Shown: piece by piece, positions 36,925 through 46,046 of the stretch | How the letters are laid out: each line of letters opens with the position of its first letter | Numbering within the stretch: the stretch's first letter is position 1 | Assembly: GCA_039196965.1 (NCBI GenBank) | Contig: JBCCUK010000011.1 | Span: 49,499 to 113,498, forward strand | Reading direction: 5' to 3' | DNA: 64,000 nucleotides | Origin: CALLCD01 sp039196965 | GTDB taxonomy: Bacteria; Pseudomonadota; Alphaproteobacteria; Caulobacterales; Hyphomonadaceae | Position numbers and translations under genes: made by a program | The notes under the pieces: generated by a model | The model's input: the letters and a program-made list of their open reading frames with translations, nothing else | Databases searched by the model: none | What the model was told of the DNA's origin: nothing

Positions 36925-37276
36925 GCGCGATTTCGCTCAACGACTGACCAACAGTATTTAATATGCGCCCGATTTTTATGCGTTTGAAATCAGGATCATG
37001 CCGGGCCGCATATCAATCTTGTTTCAGTGGAAGAATAACATAGCGTTTAAGTGCGGAGCAAAGGTGGTCCGCAATCCCAAGGCGCTTCATTCGCACCTTA
37101 TATATTCGAGACTTCGGTCCGAATACGTCCTCAGCGGAGGGGACATACGCCGGACAGCATGTGCGTGGATGAGCGCAACGGGCTCTGACCTCCGGCAATC
37201 ACTGAAACAATTCGTCGAATGCGCTGCGGAATGGGAAGAGACCGCTGCTACTCGGCACCAGAGGGGAAGCATGTAA
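36925..37276 (+). promoter_or_regulatory. structured leader of the second TonB receptor
   Basis: 352 bases without a protein gene. It contains hairpins: AGCG/CGCT around the stop of the ANTAR gene, an exact eight-pair stem with one bulged A and a UUCG loop at 37104-37124 (ATTCG-A-GAC / GTCCGAAT), and CCTC-AGCG-GAGG immediately after (37127-37139). An ANTAR protein gene lies upstream, so RNA-level control is possible, but the loops are tetraloops and not the hexaloops with A1 and G4 known for ANTAR targets. Confidence 0.4.
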
Positions 37277-40003
37277 ATGCAATATAATAAGCGTGTTGGC
37301 GCTGTGGTAAGCTCCATGGCCCTAGCTATCGCCTTGTCTCAAGGCGCAGCATTTTCGCAAGAGACAATTTTGCAAGAGGAAGTTTTGGCAGATGACGAGT
37401 CGGTACAGGACACCGTCATTGTCACAGGTGCTCGTGGCGCGGCGAGGTCAATTGCTGATTCTCCCGTCCCAATCGACGTATTTAATGAAGCAGATATTGC
37501 AGGCGTGTCCTTCTTGGATACCAATGACCTTCTCCAGACATTGGTGCCATCGTACACTCTCTCGCGTCAGCCGATCTCCGATGGAGGCACTTTTATTCGC
37601 CCCGCATCTTTGCGTGGGTTGCCCACCGACAAGACCTTGGTACTTGTCAATTCCAAACGGCGACACAGGGCTGCACTTGTTCAAATTGGCGGCTCCGGCA
37701 CGCAGGGTCCGGACATCGCCACCATACCGTCCACGGCAATCAAAACCGTTGAGGTGCTTCGTGATGGCGCGGCCGCCCAATATGGATCCGATGCCATTGC
37801 CGGTGTGATTAATTTTATTTTGAAGGACGACACTGAGGGTATTACCCTTACCGCCCAAGGGGGGCAGTTTTACGAAGGAGACGGCGAAGAATATCTGATT
37901 GCGGGTAATATCGGCTTACCGTTAGGGGATCGCGGCTTCTTCAATTTTTCGGCTGAATGGCAGGATGCGCGCGACACTGTTCGAGCCCAGCAATATTGCG
38001 AAGACTTCGCCTGCGTTGATGTCAATGATCCGCGATTTGCTGGTGCGCAAGGCGGTAGCTTCGATACAACGATTGCCGGCTTCGATGAGGCAACTTTTAT
38101 TGCCGGACTGCCGAGCGCAAATATAGGGCGCGGCGATGTCGTGCAGCCATGGGGTGCTCCGCCAATTGAGCGATTGGCTCTATTTTATAATGCCGGTTAC
38201 GATATCACAGACAGTATCTCCCTTTATAGTTTTGCAAACTTTACCAGTTCAAAAAGTGATGGAAGCTTTTTCTATCGCTTCCCGGGAAATGGAACGATAG
38301 AAAACCTCCGGCTGGAGGATGGATCGGTATATTCGCCATTGTTTATATTCCCCGGCGGGTTCACTCCTAGATTTTTCGGTGACATTACGGACTTCTCTTT
38401 CGCTGGTGGTATCCAAGGCGAGTTGGATTTCGGGTTGACCTGGGATTTTTCAGGCCGGTTCGGCTCAAACGAGATTGAATATACGATTGAAAATACTATC
38501 AATCCGGCATTGGGGCCGGACACGCCGACAACATTTGAACCCGGCGACCTCATAAACGAAGAGCTCCAGTTCCAGGCCGACTTCACTCAGGAATTCGATA
38601 TTGGTCTTGTATCTCCAGTGCTTCTGGCATTTGGAGCCAGTTATCTCGATGAGGAATATGAAATCGTGGAAGGTGACGCAGCGTCCTTTGCGAATGGCCC
38701 TTTCTCGACCCAGGATCCTTTTGGATTTTGTGCAACAGATGCTGATGGGGCATTCACCGGAATGGCGACGGCTGCGGGCATGGCGGTGATTGCCAATGGC
38801 TCTACTCTTGACTGTGCAAATAGTGACGACCCGGTGTTCAGGACGGTCGGTGTCGGCTCGAACGGATTTCCGGGCTTTGGCCCAGAATCAGCCGGGACGC
38901 TCAGCCGTGACTCCTACGCGCTATATCTTGATGTGAGTGCGGACATTACGGATGCTCTCTTCGTGCAGGCCGCTGTTCGCTTTGAAGATTATTCTGATTT
39001 TGGCAATGAAACCGTTTGGAAGGTCGCTGCCCAGTACGATTTCTTCGAACCTTTTTCTATCCGGGGGTCAATTAGCACGGGCTTTCGCGCGCCAACGCCG
39101 GGCCAGCTAGGCACAACCAATGTTTCCACCCGTTTGCCTAACGGTTTCCCGGTTGCAACAGGGCTTTTCCCAGCCACTAATCCTGCGGCTATCGCCCTTG
39201 GTGCCTCGCCGCTTGAGCCCGAAACCTCGGATAACTACACCGTTGGTGCGCTCGGAAACATTGGCAATTTCACCTATACTATAGACCTCTATCAAATCGA
39301 TCTGCAGGATCGCGTGAACGCAGTCTCTACAATCGAGATTATTAATGATCTTGATTTCCCCGATCTTAATGATGGCATGGCCGCGCCAGATGGCTTTGAA
39401 TTTGCGTCTATTTTGGATGCCGCAGGCGTTCCGAATGCGAACACGATTGGCGGCGTTAATTTTTTCCAGAATGCATTTGATACGCGGACGCGCGGTGTTG
39501 ATGTTGTTCTGACCTATCTACAAGATTGGGGAAATGCAGGGGCAACAAGTTTCCAGGGCGCGTTCAATTATAACGAAACCGAGTTTGACGGTGGTGTCGG
39601 TGTGGATTTGCAGGGTCAACCCTTCCTGAACGCCGAGGAGACATTTGATTTCGAGAATGGTCTGCCAGAATGGCGTGCAACACTGACAGCCAATCACACC
39701 ATCGGACGGTTTTCGCTTCTGGGCAGGCTTAATATATTCGGACCCTTCGAGAACTCCGATAATGGCGGTGCCGACGGCAACATTCAGGAATTTGGTACTG
39801 AGGTGCTCATTGATCTCGAAGCGTCTTACGAAGTTAATGACATCGTTACGCTCGCCGTGGGGGCTCGGAACATCCTCGACAACTTCCCGGATATTGCAGA
39901 TCCGGCAATCGGCGATTCGTGTTGTGGCCGTATCTACCGGTCGGACAGCATCGTCGACTGGCAGGGCGGCTTTTATTATGGGCGTATCTCGGCAAGTTTT
40001 TGA
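37277..40003 (+). CDS. TonB-dependent receptor (no STN domain)
   Basis: 908 residues. Signal peptide (about 1-28), TonB box DTVIVTGARG (about 45), plug domain with SLRGLPTDKTLVLVNSKRRHR and VEVLRDGAAAQYGSDAIAGVINFIL (155-180), then the barrel ending IYRSDSIVDWQGGFYYGRISASF. The large family with this plug (TonB receptors for amino-acid-, peptide- or plant-derived compounds) fits. GGGG is 10 bases before ATG 37277, and a start-stop pair ATG-TAA sits directly in front. Neighbouring TauE-family permease and exported aminotransferase suggest an organic, perhaps amino or sulfur compound. Ligand unknown. Confidence 0.9.
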   Translation: MQYNKRVGAVVSSMALAIALSQGAAFSQETILQEEVLADDESVQDTVIVTGARGAARSIADSPVPIDVFNEADIAGVSFLDTNDLLQTLVPSYTLSRQPISDGGTFIRPASLRGLPTDKTLVLVNSKRRHRAALVQIGGSGTQGPDIATIPSTAIKTVEVLRDGAAAQYGSDAIAGVINFILKDDTEGITLTAQGGQFYEGDGEEYLIAGNIGLPLGDRGFFNFSAEWQDARDTVRAQQYCEDFACVDVNDPRFAGAQGGSFDTTIAGFDEATFIAGLPSANIGRGDVVQPWGAPPIERLALFYNAGYDITDSISLYSFANFTSSKSDGSFFYRFPGNGTIENLRLEDGSVYSPLFIFPGGFTPRFFGDITDFSFAGGIQGELDFGLTWDFSGRFGSNEIEYTIENTINPALGPDTPTTFEPGDLINEELQFQADFTQEFDIGLVSPVLLAFGASYLDEEYEIVEGDAASFANGPFSTQDPFGFCATDADGAFTGMATAAGMAVIANGSTLDCANSDDPVFRTVGVGSNGFPGFGPESAGTLSRDSYALYLDVSADITDALFVQAAVRFEDYSDFGNETVWKVAAQYDFFEPFSIRGSISTGFRAPTPGQLGTTNVSTRLPNGFPVATGLFPATNPAAIALGASPLEPETSDNYTVGALGNIGNFTYTIDLYQIDLQDRVNAVSTIEIINDLDFPDLNDGMAAPDGFEFASILDAAGVPNANTIGGVNFFQNAFDTRTRGVDVVLTYLQDWGNAGATSFQGAFNYNETEFDGGVGVDLQGQPFLNAEETFDFENGLPEWRATLTANHTIGRFSLLGRLNIFGPFENSDNGGADGNIQEFGTEVLIDLEASYEVNDIVTLAVGARNILDNFPDIADPAIGDSCCGRIYRSDSIVDWQGGFYYGRISASF

Positions 40004-40104
40004 GCATATTGGAGTTAGGTGATGACATAAATTGGATTTATGGTTTCATTCTTACTGAAAATTTTAGACCCTGTACCTGAGTTGGTGAAGTTGAGGGTGA
40101 CGAG

Positions 40105-40944
40105 TTGATTTCTGATATTGATTGGGCCCTCGCAGCACAATTTGTCGGCGTGCTTACAGCCGCCGGCATTTTTGCGGGCTTCGTTGCTGGGTTGTTTGGA
40201 ATTGGTGGCGGCTTTGTTGTTGTCCCGGCGCTTCTTCTCGTTTTTTCCGTTTTCGGGGTCGATCCTGAAATGGTGACCCATGTGGCAATCGGAACGTCGC
40301 TTGCGACGATTATCGTAACGTCACTACGATCGGTCAGTGCCCATCATAAACGCGGTGCTGTCGACTTCGCGATTATCAGGGATTGGACACCCGGATTGGT
40401 CATCGGTGTGATTGTTGGGTTGATCCTTGCCAATTTTATGGATGGGCGCTCACTAAAGTGGATATTTTCCATCGGCGTATTTCTCATGGGGATACATTTT
40501 ATAAAGCCGCTCTATGTGCCGAAACCCACTGAAGAGAGTAGAATGCCTGAGGGTGGCGCGCTCTGGTCAATATCAAGTTTTCTGGGTGGCTTTTCGGCGC
40601 TGCTTGGAATAGGCGGCGGGACGATCGCCGTATTGGTTATGACAGCGTGCGGCCGGCCAATTCATAGGGCCATTGCAACCGCGGCTGGTTTCGGAACGGT
40701 TATCGCGCTGCCGGGCGCTATTGGTTTTGCCCTGCTTGGTCTTGGAGAAAGCGGGCTGCCTGTAGGGTCGGTGGGCTATGTAAACATAATTGCCTTTGCG
40801 GCAATCACCGCCATGTCATTTTTAACAGCACCGCTTGGGGCCCGCGCGGCCCATAGTTTGGACGCAGTGGCGCTGAAGCGGGTTTTCGGAGTTTATCTGA
40901 TCGTCACGTCTGCAGTTGTTTTGCTGAATGTGATATCGAATTGA
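40105..40944 (+). CDS. TauE/SafE-family membrane transporter
   Basis: 279 residues, eight or so hydrophobic segments. The TauE/SafE repeat is visible as GFVAGLFGIGGGFVVVPALLLVF (about 25-47) and FLGGFSALLGIGGGTIAVLVMTACG (about 160-184). The likely start is TTG 40105 after GAGGGTGACGAG. These proteins export or import sulfite, sulfoacetate or related anions. It is 101 bases after the receptor, same strand; probably same transcription unit. Substrate not readable. Confidence 0.88.
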   Translation: MISDIDWALAAQFVGVLTAAGIFAGFVAGLFGIGGGFVVVPALLLVFSVFGVDPEMVTHVAIGTSLATIIVTSLRSVSAHHKRGAVDFAIIRDWTPGLVIGVIVGLILANFMDGRSLKWIFSIGVFLMGIHFIKPLYVPKPTEESRMPEGGALWSISSFLGGFSALLGIGGGTIAVLVMTACGRPIHRAIATAAGFGTVIALPGAIGFALLGLGESGLPVGSVGYVNIIAFAAITAMSFLTAPLGARAAHSLDAVALKRVFGVYLIVTSAVVLLNVISN

Positions 40945-41034
40945 AAATATTATATCGCCTGGTTTGGCTTCAAAACAGCCTGGCTTTGGCGGATCATGAG
41001 TGGAGTAGGAACAATCTCAACCAGGGAGACCGAC

Positions 41035-42204
41035 ATGACCTTTAATCCTTCCCGCCGTTTCTTGCTGTCTGGAGCTGTTGGCGCGTCGATCGCTGGCGCT
41101 GCGGGCTGTGCCTCGACGGCGGTACCAACGCCAAAACTAGTGGATGAAGCCTTTCCGCCCGAGAATTACGGCCCGAGCGATCCTTATCTTCTCGGCCCGC
41201 CGGAAGGCGTTGCGCTTCTGTCCAGAAACGAGAACCCATATGGCCCCTCGAAGTCAGCACTGGCCATGATCGATTATGCTGCGAAGAAGGGGGCATATTA
41301 CACGTCGCGGGATGCGATGATGACCCTGGCCAGCCTTATCGCCGAAAGGAATGGCGTCGAGCCGGAACAGATTGTGCTGACGACAGGATCTGGCGAGGCA
41401 CTCTCGGCGATTGCCGTGATTTACGGGCCCAAGGGACCAATCGTTGCGCCCCGTCTTTTCTGGGACACGACGGCGCTCTATGCGAAGCGTCTGGAAATGG
41501 CGGAGATCGAACGGGTTGCTTTAACGCCTGAAATGGATGTTGACCTTGCCGGTATTGAGGCGCTTGCGGCGGAGAATGCTGGCCTTGTTCAACTTTGTAA
41601 TCCAAATAATCCGACGGGCCTTGCCATGTCTGGTGATGCGATCCGTCCGGTTGTTAAACGCATGTCGGAAAAAACCACGGTGCTTGTCGATGAAGCATAT
41701 ATAGAGCTTGCCGATGATCCGGAGGGTACGAGCTGTGTTGGCCTCGTTCGGGATGGGCATGATGTTATCATTACAAGGACATTTTCAAAGATCTACGGCA
41801 TGGCGGGCATCCGTATGGGATACACGATCTCCTCACCTGAGATTGCAGAGAAGATCCGCAATACGACGATGTCCTGGTCGCCGTCGACGTCATTCGCTGC
41901 GGGGATTGGATGCTACAATGATGAGGCATTCCTCTCAATGTCGAAGAGCAAGATCGTAGAGGGCAGGCAGATGGTCATGGCAACGCTTGATGCGCTTGGG
42001 CTCGATTATCTGCCGTCCCAGACAAACTTCATATATTTCAAGTCCGGCAAGCCCGCCAATGATGTGCAGAAGGCCATGATGGATAAGAAGATATCTGTTC
42101 GCGGACAATATATGGATTATGCAGATTGGACCCGCGTTTCCATGGGCAAGCTGGAAGATGTGGAACGCTTCTGCAAAGCCCTGCCGAGTGTCGTTGAAGC
42201 CTAA
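41035..42204 (+). CDS. Tat-exported, lipoprotein-type class I/II aminotransferase
   Basis: About 389 residues. The ATG at 41035 follows AGGGAGACCGAC and begins a twin-arginine signal (SRRFLLSG) ending in a lipobox AAGC (Cys25). After it is a HisC-like fold: NENPYGPSKSA (about 65), TTGSGEALSAI, QLCNPNNPTGLA (about 180), VLVDEAYIEL with the PLP-binding Asp, RTFSKIYGMAGIRMGY with the Schiff-base Lys (about 247) and a C-terminal Arg near RVSMG. Cytosolic aminotransferases are the rule; this one is predicted to be outer-side anchored. Function: transamination of an aminated substrate, unknown. Confidence 0.88.
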   Translation: MTFNPSRRFLLSGAVGASIAGAAGCASTAVPTPKLVDEAFPPENYGPSDPYLLGPPEGVALLSRNENPYGPSKSALAMIDYAAKKGAYYTSRDAMMTLASLIAERNGVEPEQIVLTTGSGEALSAIAVIYGPKGPIVAPRLFWDTTALYAKRLEMAEIERVALTPEMDVDLAGIEALAAENAGLVQLCNPNNPTGLAMSGDAIRPVVKRMSEKTTVLVDEAYIELADDPEGTSCVGLVRDGHDVIITRTFSKIYGMAGIRMGYTISSPEIAEKIRNTTMSWSPSTSFAAGIGCYNDEAFLSMSKSKIVEGRQMVMATLDALGLDYLPSQTNFIYFKSGKPANDVQKAMMDKKISVRGQYMDYADWTRVSMGKLEDVERFCKALPSVVEA

Positions 42205-42218
42205 GTCGCTGGCTCATA

Positions 42219-42770
42219 TCAAACACGATCGGCGTTGTGCGGGGGCAATGCTGGCGTGGTATCTGTAGGGGTGCTGCCGTCGGAGACAACGCCGGTTATC
42301 ATGTCCGGCTGATCGTAATAGGCAAGATGTGGGGTCTCGTCCCAGATCGTCTTTGTTTTGGTCGTGTCCGGAACAGCCGCCATATGTCGCCTTGCGGCGC
42401 TCAGCAAAAAGCAACTGTCGCCGTGAATCATTAGCCATGGAGCCATAAGGGTCTCTGCGGCACTTATGGATTCATAGTCCAGCAGGTCGGCGTCGCTCAT
42501 CACAGCATAGCGGTTTTCCCATTGGCCGCGATCGGCCCAGGGCTGATACCAGACCCAGACAAACTCGCCCGGCATGCCGACATTCATGTCTTTCTGATCG
42601 ACGGCTTTGACATAATCGATTTCGCCAGACGCCTCATACTTTGCCTTTGCGGCTTCGCCTTGCGCTTTGCGCGCTGCGTAGCCATCCGCGGTCAGCCATT
42701 CCAGATCCCCTTCATGGTCCCGGTAGTGGCCGGCAATGGTGGCGAGGGCGTGGACATTGTCCAGCTCACC
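42219..42770 (-). pseudogene. alpha/beta-hydrolase fragment (5' end missing)
   Basis: The C-terminal about 180 residues of an alpha/beta hydrolase of the dienelactone-hydrolase-like kind: VHALATIAGHYRD, EWLTADGYAARKAQGEAAKAKYE, MSDADLLDYESISAAETLMAPWLMIHGDSC and TPHLAYYDQPDMI, with the late Asp and His motifs but no nucleophile-elbow Ser and no N-terminal half. Homology stops near 42755-42770, exactly where an AraC-type fragment begins on the other strand. The frame continues for about 40 residues of unrelated sequence. Confidence 0.75.
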
Positions 42771-42774
42771 TAAG

Positions 42775-43089
42775 CATCGGAGGCTGCTGGATCTGGTGTC
42801 GCTCAAATTCGGGTCGGACTTGCAGGTTGATGACCTGTCGCGCGCGGCTGGTCTGTCGACGTCGCATTTCTCCCGCGTCTTCAAACATGTGATCGGTGAA
42901 ACGCCGTATAACTTTCTCGTCCGTTACCGGGTTGAGCGCGCAGCGGATATGCTGACAGATCAAAGCCGTCCGATCAAAGACATTGCGCTTGCGTGCGGGT
43001 TTTCAGACCAGCCGCATTTGACCCGTGCGTTCAGACGCTTTCGGGCCGCCACACCAAAACAGTGGTGGGATATGAATGCTCCGGCCTAG
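42775..43089 (+). pseudogene. AraC-family DNA-binding domain fragment (5' end missing)
   Basis: About 105 residues corresponding to the two helix-turn-helix motifs only: HRRLLDLVSLKFGSDLQVDDLSRAAGLSTSHFSRVFKHVIGETPYNF and DIALACGFSDQPHLTRAFRRFRAATP. A ligand-binding N-terminal half is absent and no start with a good ribosome site is present; the nearest GTG is 42736, within the hydrolase fragment on the opposite strand. It could still be expressed as a bare DNA-binding protein, but truncation by deletion is simpler. Confidence 0.7.
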
Positions 43090-43111
43090 TGCTTTGCACA
43101 AAAAGAGGTTT

Positions 43112-43546
43112 CTACAGGGCGGCTCTTATCTTTTCGGCGATGGGTTCAAGATCGGCCGGGTCGGCCATACCGCCAGCGCCGTGGCGGCCGAGGGCAACAC
43201 CTTCATTGCGGGGAATAATGTGGAAATGGAGATGGAAGACGGTCTGTCCGGCGACGGCACCGTTAAACTGGGTCACCACAATTCCATCCGGTGACAGAGC
43301 TTTTTCGACAGCTTGAGCAATGATCTGTACCCGGCTCATATAGGGGGCAAGCTTGTTTGCCGGCATGTCGAGAAGATTGCGGGCTTCAACTTCTTTCGGG
43401 ATCACAAGCGTATGGCCTTCGGCTTGCGGAAAGATGTCCATGAAGGCGAAAGCGACATCATCCTCATAGATTTTCACGGCTGGCATTTCGCCGCGCAGGA
43501 TCTTGGCGAAGATATTGTCAGGGTCGTACGGCGCGTGGAGGGTCAT
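43112..43546 (-). CDS. HIT-family nucleotide hydrolase/binding protein
   Basis: About 144 residues. The histidine triad is HLHFHIIP (in GQTVFHLHFHIIPR). N-terminal NIFAKILRGEMPAVKIYEDDVAFAFMDIFPQAEGHTLVIPK is typical of Hint/YcfF-type proteins, which bind purine nucleotides and cleave phosphoramidates. ATG 43546 is chosen because GAGAG lies nine bases upstream; the TTG at 43552 is less likely. Last gene of a four-gene minus-strand operon. Confidence 0.92.
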   Translation of the reverse strand: MTLHAPYDPDNIFAKILRGEMPAVKIYEDDVAFAFMDIFPQAEGHTLVIPKEVEARNLLDMPANKLAPYMSRVQIIAQAVEKALSPDGIVVTQFNGAVAGQTVFHLHFHIIPRNEGVALGRHGAGGMADPADLEPIAEKIRAAL

Positions 43547-43573
43547 CGGCAAAGCTCTCTATCGTTTATGAGG

Positions 43574-44737
43574 TCACTCGCCCTTCTTAAACGGTGTTCG
43601 TTCTTGCAGGTAGGCCTGATCCATGGCGACGGCATGGCGTTCCCGTTCCAGATAGTCGGCGATGGCTTCGCGGAATCCGGGATGGGCGATCCAGTGGGCT
43701 GAATGGGTAGTGACCGGCCCATAGCCGCGGGCGAGTTTGTGTCCGCCCTGGGCACCGGCTTCGACATATTTCAGGCCATGGGCGATGGCGTAGTCGATCG
43801 CCTGATAATAGCAGACTTCGAAGTGCAACATCGGCTTGTGGACAAGGCAGCCCCAATAGCGGCCATAGAGCGTGTCCGATCCGATCAGGTTTAATGCCCC
43901 GGCAATGGCCTCGCCATCTTCATATGCGAACACGAGCAGCAGTTTATCGGCCATGCGCTCGCCAAGCAGCGAGAAGGTCTTCCGATTGAGATAGGGTGCG
44001 CCCCATTTGCGCGCGCCGGTGTCGACATAAAACGCGTAGAAGGCGTCCCAGTGATCTTCGGTGATCGCGTCGCCGGTCAGGTGGGCGAAAGTGATGCCGT
44101 CGGCTGCCTTTCTGCGCTCTTTGCGGAGGTTCTTGCGCTTGGCTGAAGAGAGGTCAGCGAGGAAGCCGTCAAAATCCTCATAGTCCTGATTTACCCAATG
44201 AAATTGCTGGTCGGTCCGGTGCATGAGCCCGGTGTCCTCAAGCTTAGACGCCTCATCGCCTTCGATGAAATTGATGTGCATCGACGAAAAATCGTTCTCT
44301 GATGCCAGTTGCAGCGCGCCGGAGAGGAGGGCGAGTTTCAGCCGGTCGGCGTCTGGTCCCTCGTGCACAAACCGCCGCCGGCCTGTGACTGGGGTGAAGG
44401 GCACAGCTGACAGGAGTTTCGGGTAATAGGCCCCGCCGCCGCGCTCTAGAGCATCGGCCCAAGCATGGTCGAAGACAAACTCGCCGCGCGAATGGGTCTT
44501 GGCGTAGAGCGGCATCGCGCCACGCAGTTTTCCGCCCGGATCTCTCAGCGTGAGATGGCAGGGGGTCCAGCCGGTCTGTGGGGTGGCCGCTCCCGTGACT
44601 TCAAGGGCCTCCAGAAAGTCCCAGCTCAGAAAAGGATCGTAGCGCTCCGAAGGCGGGTTGGCGACGGCGTTCCAGTCTGCTGCGTCCACACTGGAGAGGC
44701 TTTGCGACACCGTAATTCGGAAGGCTGTATCATCCAT
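43574..44737 (-). CDS. GNAT/FemAB-like acyl- or amino-acyltransferase (COG3146 type)
   Basis: About 387 residues. N-terminal blocks NPFLSWDFLEALEVTGAA-type (RYDPFLSWDFLEAL), HLTLRDPGGKLRGAMPLY and FHWVNQDYEDFDGFLADLSSAKRKNLRKERRK are characteristic of a family annotated as peptidoglycan-biosynthesis or GNAT-like proteins; the C-terminal GGHKLARGYGPVTTHSAHWI is also typical. Substrate unknown. The ATG 44737 overlaps the end of the GDPD gene region, so coupled translation is likely. Confidence 0.8.
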   Translation of the reverse strand: MDDTAFRITVSQSLSSVDAADWNAVANPPSERYDPFLSWDFLEALEVTGAATPQTGWTPCHLTLRDPGGKLRGAMPLYAKTHSRGEFVFDHAWADALERGGGAYYPKLLSAVPFTPVTGRRRFVHEGPDADRLKLALLSGALQLASENDFSSMHINFIEGDEASKLEDTGLMHRTDQQFHWVNQDYEDFDGFLADLSSAKRKNLRKERRKAADGITFAHLTGDAITEDHWDAFYAFYVDTGARKWGAPYLNRKTFSLLGERMADKLLLVFAYEDGEAIAGALNLIGSDTLYGRYWGCLVHKPMLHFEVCYYQAIDYAIAHGLKYVEAGAQGGHKLARGYGPVTTHSAHWIAHPGFREAIADYLERERHAVAMDQAYLQERTPFKKGE

Positions 44738-44743
44738 GGGCAA

Positions 44744-45484
44744 TCATATAGCTGGCGGATGAGATTGGGCGAGGGTGGCGACAGGATCGAAACCCTCGAA
44801 GATTTGAGCATCAACATGCGGCGCGGCTGCAACGAAAGCCTCCGGCGATGTCACCGTCCAGACCACGAGACCTAACCCGTGGGTGCGGGCAAATGATGCT
44901 GCGTGCTCGGCGTCCGTATGCCAGACTGAGAGATAATCGACTTGAAGTTCAAGCGCCGTGGCCAGGGCTTTGTCGAAGGGCACACGTCCGGTGTTCTCGG
45001 TTTTGTCGATCAGCAGTCCCCGGGGCAGTGTTTTGGGAAGGGCGGCGACGGCGTCCACAGAAAAGCTCATGGCCGCTGCGCGTCCGGTATAGCGCGTCAG
45101 CAGGCTGGCCACGGCTTCAGCGACTGGAACGGGTGGAACATCCAGCGCCTTGATCTCAGTCAGAAGCGGCAGATGGTGAGGCCAGATATCGAGCAGATCC
45201 TGCAGCGTTGGCACGGTCTCGTTCGTGCCGGCGAGCTTTGTCTGGATCAGCATGTCGGAGGTACAGTCTGCGACCAGATCATCCTGCCCGGCCATGCGTT
45301 TCAGATCCGCATCGTGAAAACAGACAGGCACGCCATCGGCGGAGAGCCGTACGTCGAATTCCATGCCGAAACCGGCATTGGCAGCGGTATGATAGGCTGC
45401 AAGGGAATTTTCCGGTGGACCGCCCGGTGACCAGAGGCCACGATGGGCGTAGATATAATCCCCCAGGCTGAAAGGAGATGCCAC
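44744..45484 (-). CDS. glycerophosphodiester phosphodiesterase
   Basis: 246 residues, no signal peptide, so cytosolic (UgpQ-like). Catalytic motifs of the GDPD TIM barrel are HRG (residue about 14), PENSLAAY, GMEFDVRLSADG (E and D metal ligands) and FHDADLKR (general base His). It releases glycerol-3-phosphate from deacylated phospholipids. The start is GTG at 45484, three bases after the RidA stop. Confidence 0.93.
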   Translation of the reverse strand: MASPFSLGDYIYAHRGLWSPGGPPENSLAAYHTAANAGFGMEFDVRLSADGVPVCFHDADLKRMAGQDDLVADCTSDMLIQTKLAGTNETVPTLQDLLDIWPHHLPLLTEIKALDVPPVPVAEAVASLLTRYTGRAAAMSFSVDAVAALPKTLPRGLLIDKTENTGRVPFDKALATALELQVDYLSVWHTDAEHAASFARTHGLGLVVWTVTSPEAFVAAAPHVDAQIFEGFDPVATLAQSHPPAI

Positions 45485-45486
45485 GC

Positions 45487-45945
45487 TTATTCGACCTCGA
45501 AAACGCCGTCGACTTCTACGGCTACGCCGAGTGGCAGGACCGGGCAGGCGACGGCAGAGCGGGCATGGCGGCCTGCCTCGCCGAACACGTCGACCATCAG
45601 ATCGGAGCAGCCATTGATAACTTGTGGCAGGTCTGTGAAGTCGGGATGGGCGTTGACAAAGCCGCCCAGTTTCACGACGCGTTTAACCCGTGAGAGGTCG
45701 TCTAGAGCAGCAGCACATTGGGCAATCAGATTGATGCCGCAAAGGCGGGCGGCGGCCTGACCTGCCTCCAGGTCCATATCTTCCCCGAGGCGGCCGGTGA
45801 CGAGGCCGTCCGGTCCATTCGACACCTGGCCCGATACGAAAAGCTGGTTCCCCGTGCGCACGAAGGGAACGTAATTGGCTACAGCCTTCATGGGGGCTGG
45901 CAATTTGATGCTTAAGGCGGCAAGTCGGGTCTCAGGCAGGCTCAA
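45487..45945 (-). CDS. RidA/YjgF-family enamine/imine deaminase
   Basis: About 152 residues. TTG at 45945 is chosen because AAGGA lies seven bases before it and the sequence then reads (M)SLPETRLAAL, the common opening of this subgroup. Signature VSGQVSNGPDGLVTGRLGEDM and the C-terminal GRHARSAVACPVLPLGVAVEVDGV are present, including the Arg that binds carboxylates. Hydrolyses reactive 2-aminoacrylate-type intermediates, or related. First gene of the RidA-GDPD-GNAT-HIT operon. Confidence 0.92.
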   Translation of the reverse strand: MSLPETRLAALSIKLPAPMKAVANYVPFVRTGNQLFVSGQVSNGPDGLVTGRLGEDMDLEAGQAAARLCGINLIAQCAAALDDLSRVKRVVKLGGFVNAHPDFTDLPQVINGCSDLMVDVFGEAGRHARSAVACPVLPLGVAVEVDGVFEVE

Positions 45946-46046
45946 TGGATCGTCCTTCCAAGTCGAAATCAATTTCGATCAGGTGCGCAAAACTACCGCG
46001 CCTGCGCAAGGGGTAAACTGCCGAGGCGTTTAACTTTTATATCAGC

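Noticed and set aside
37104..37140. Hairpins of the TonB-receptor leader as a standard ANTAR target
   Set aside because: The loops are four bases long; known ANTAR sites have two hexaloops with A at position 1 and G at 4. Kept only as a leader of unknown type.
42736..43089. Full AraC-family regulator starting at GTG 42736
   Set aside because: Only the DNA-binding domain is present, and the start lies inside a hydrolase remnant on the other strand.
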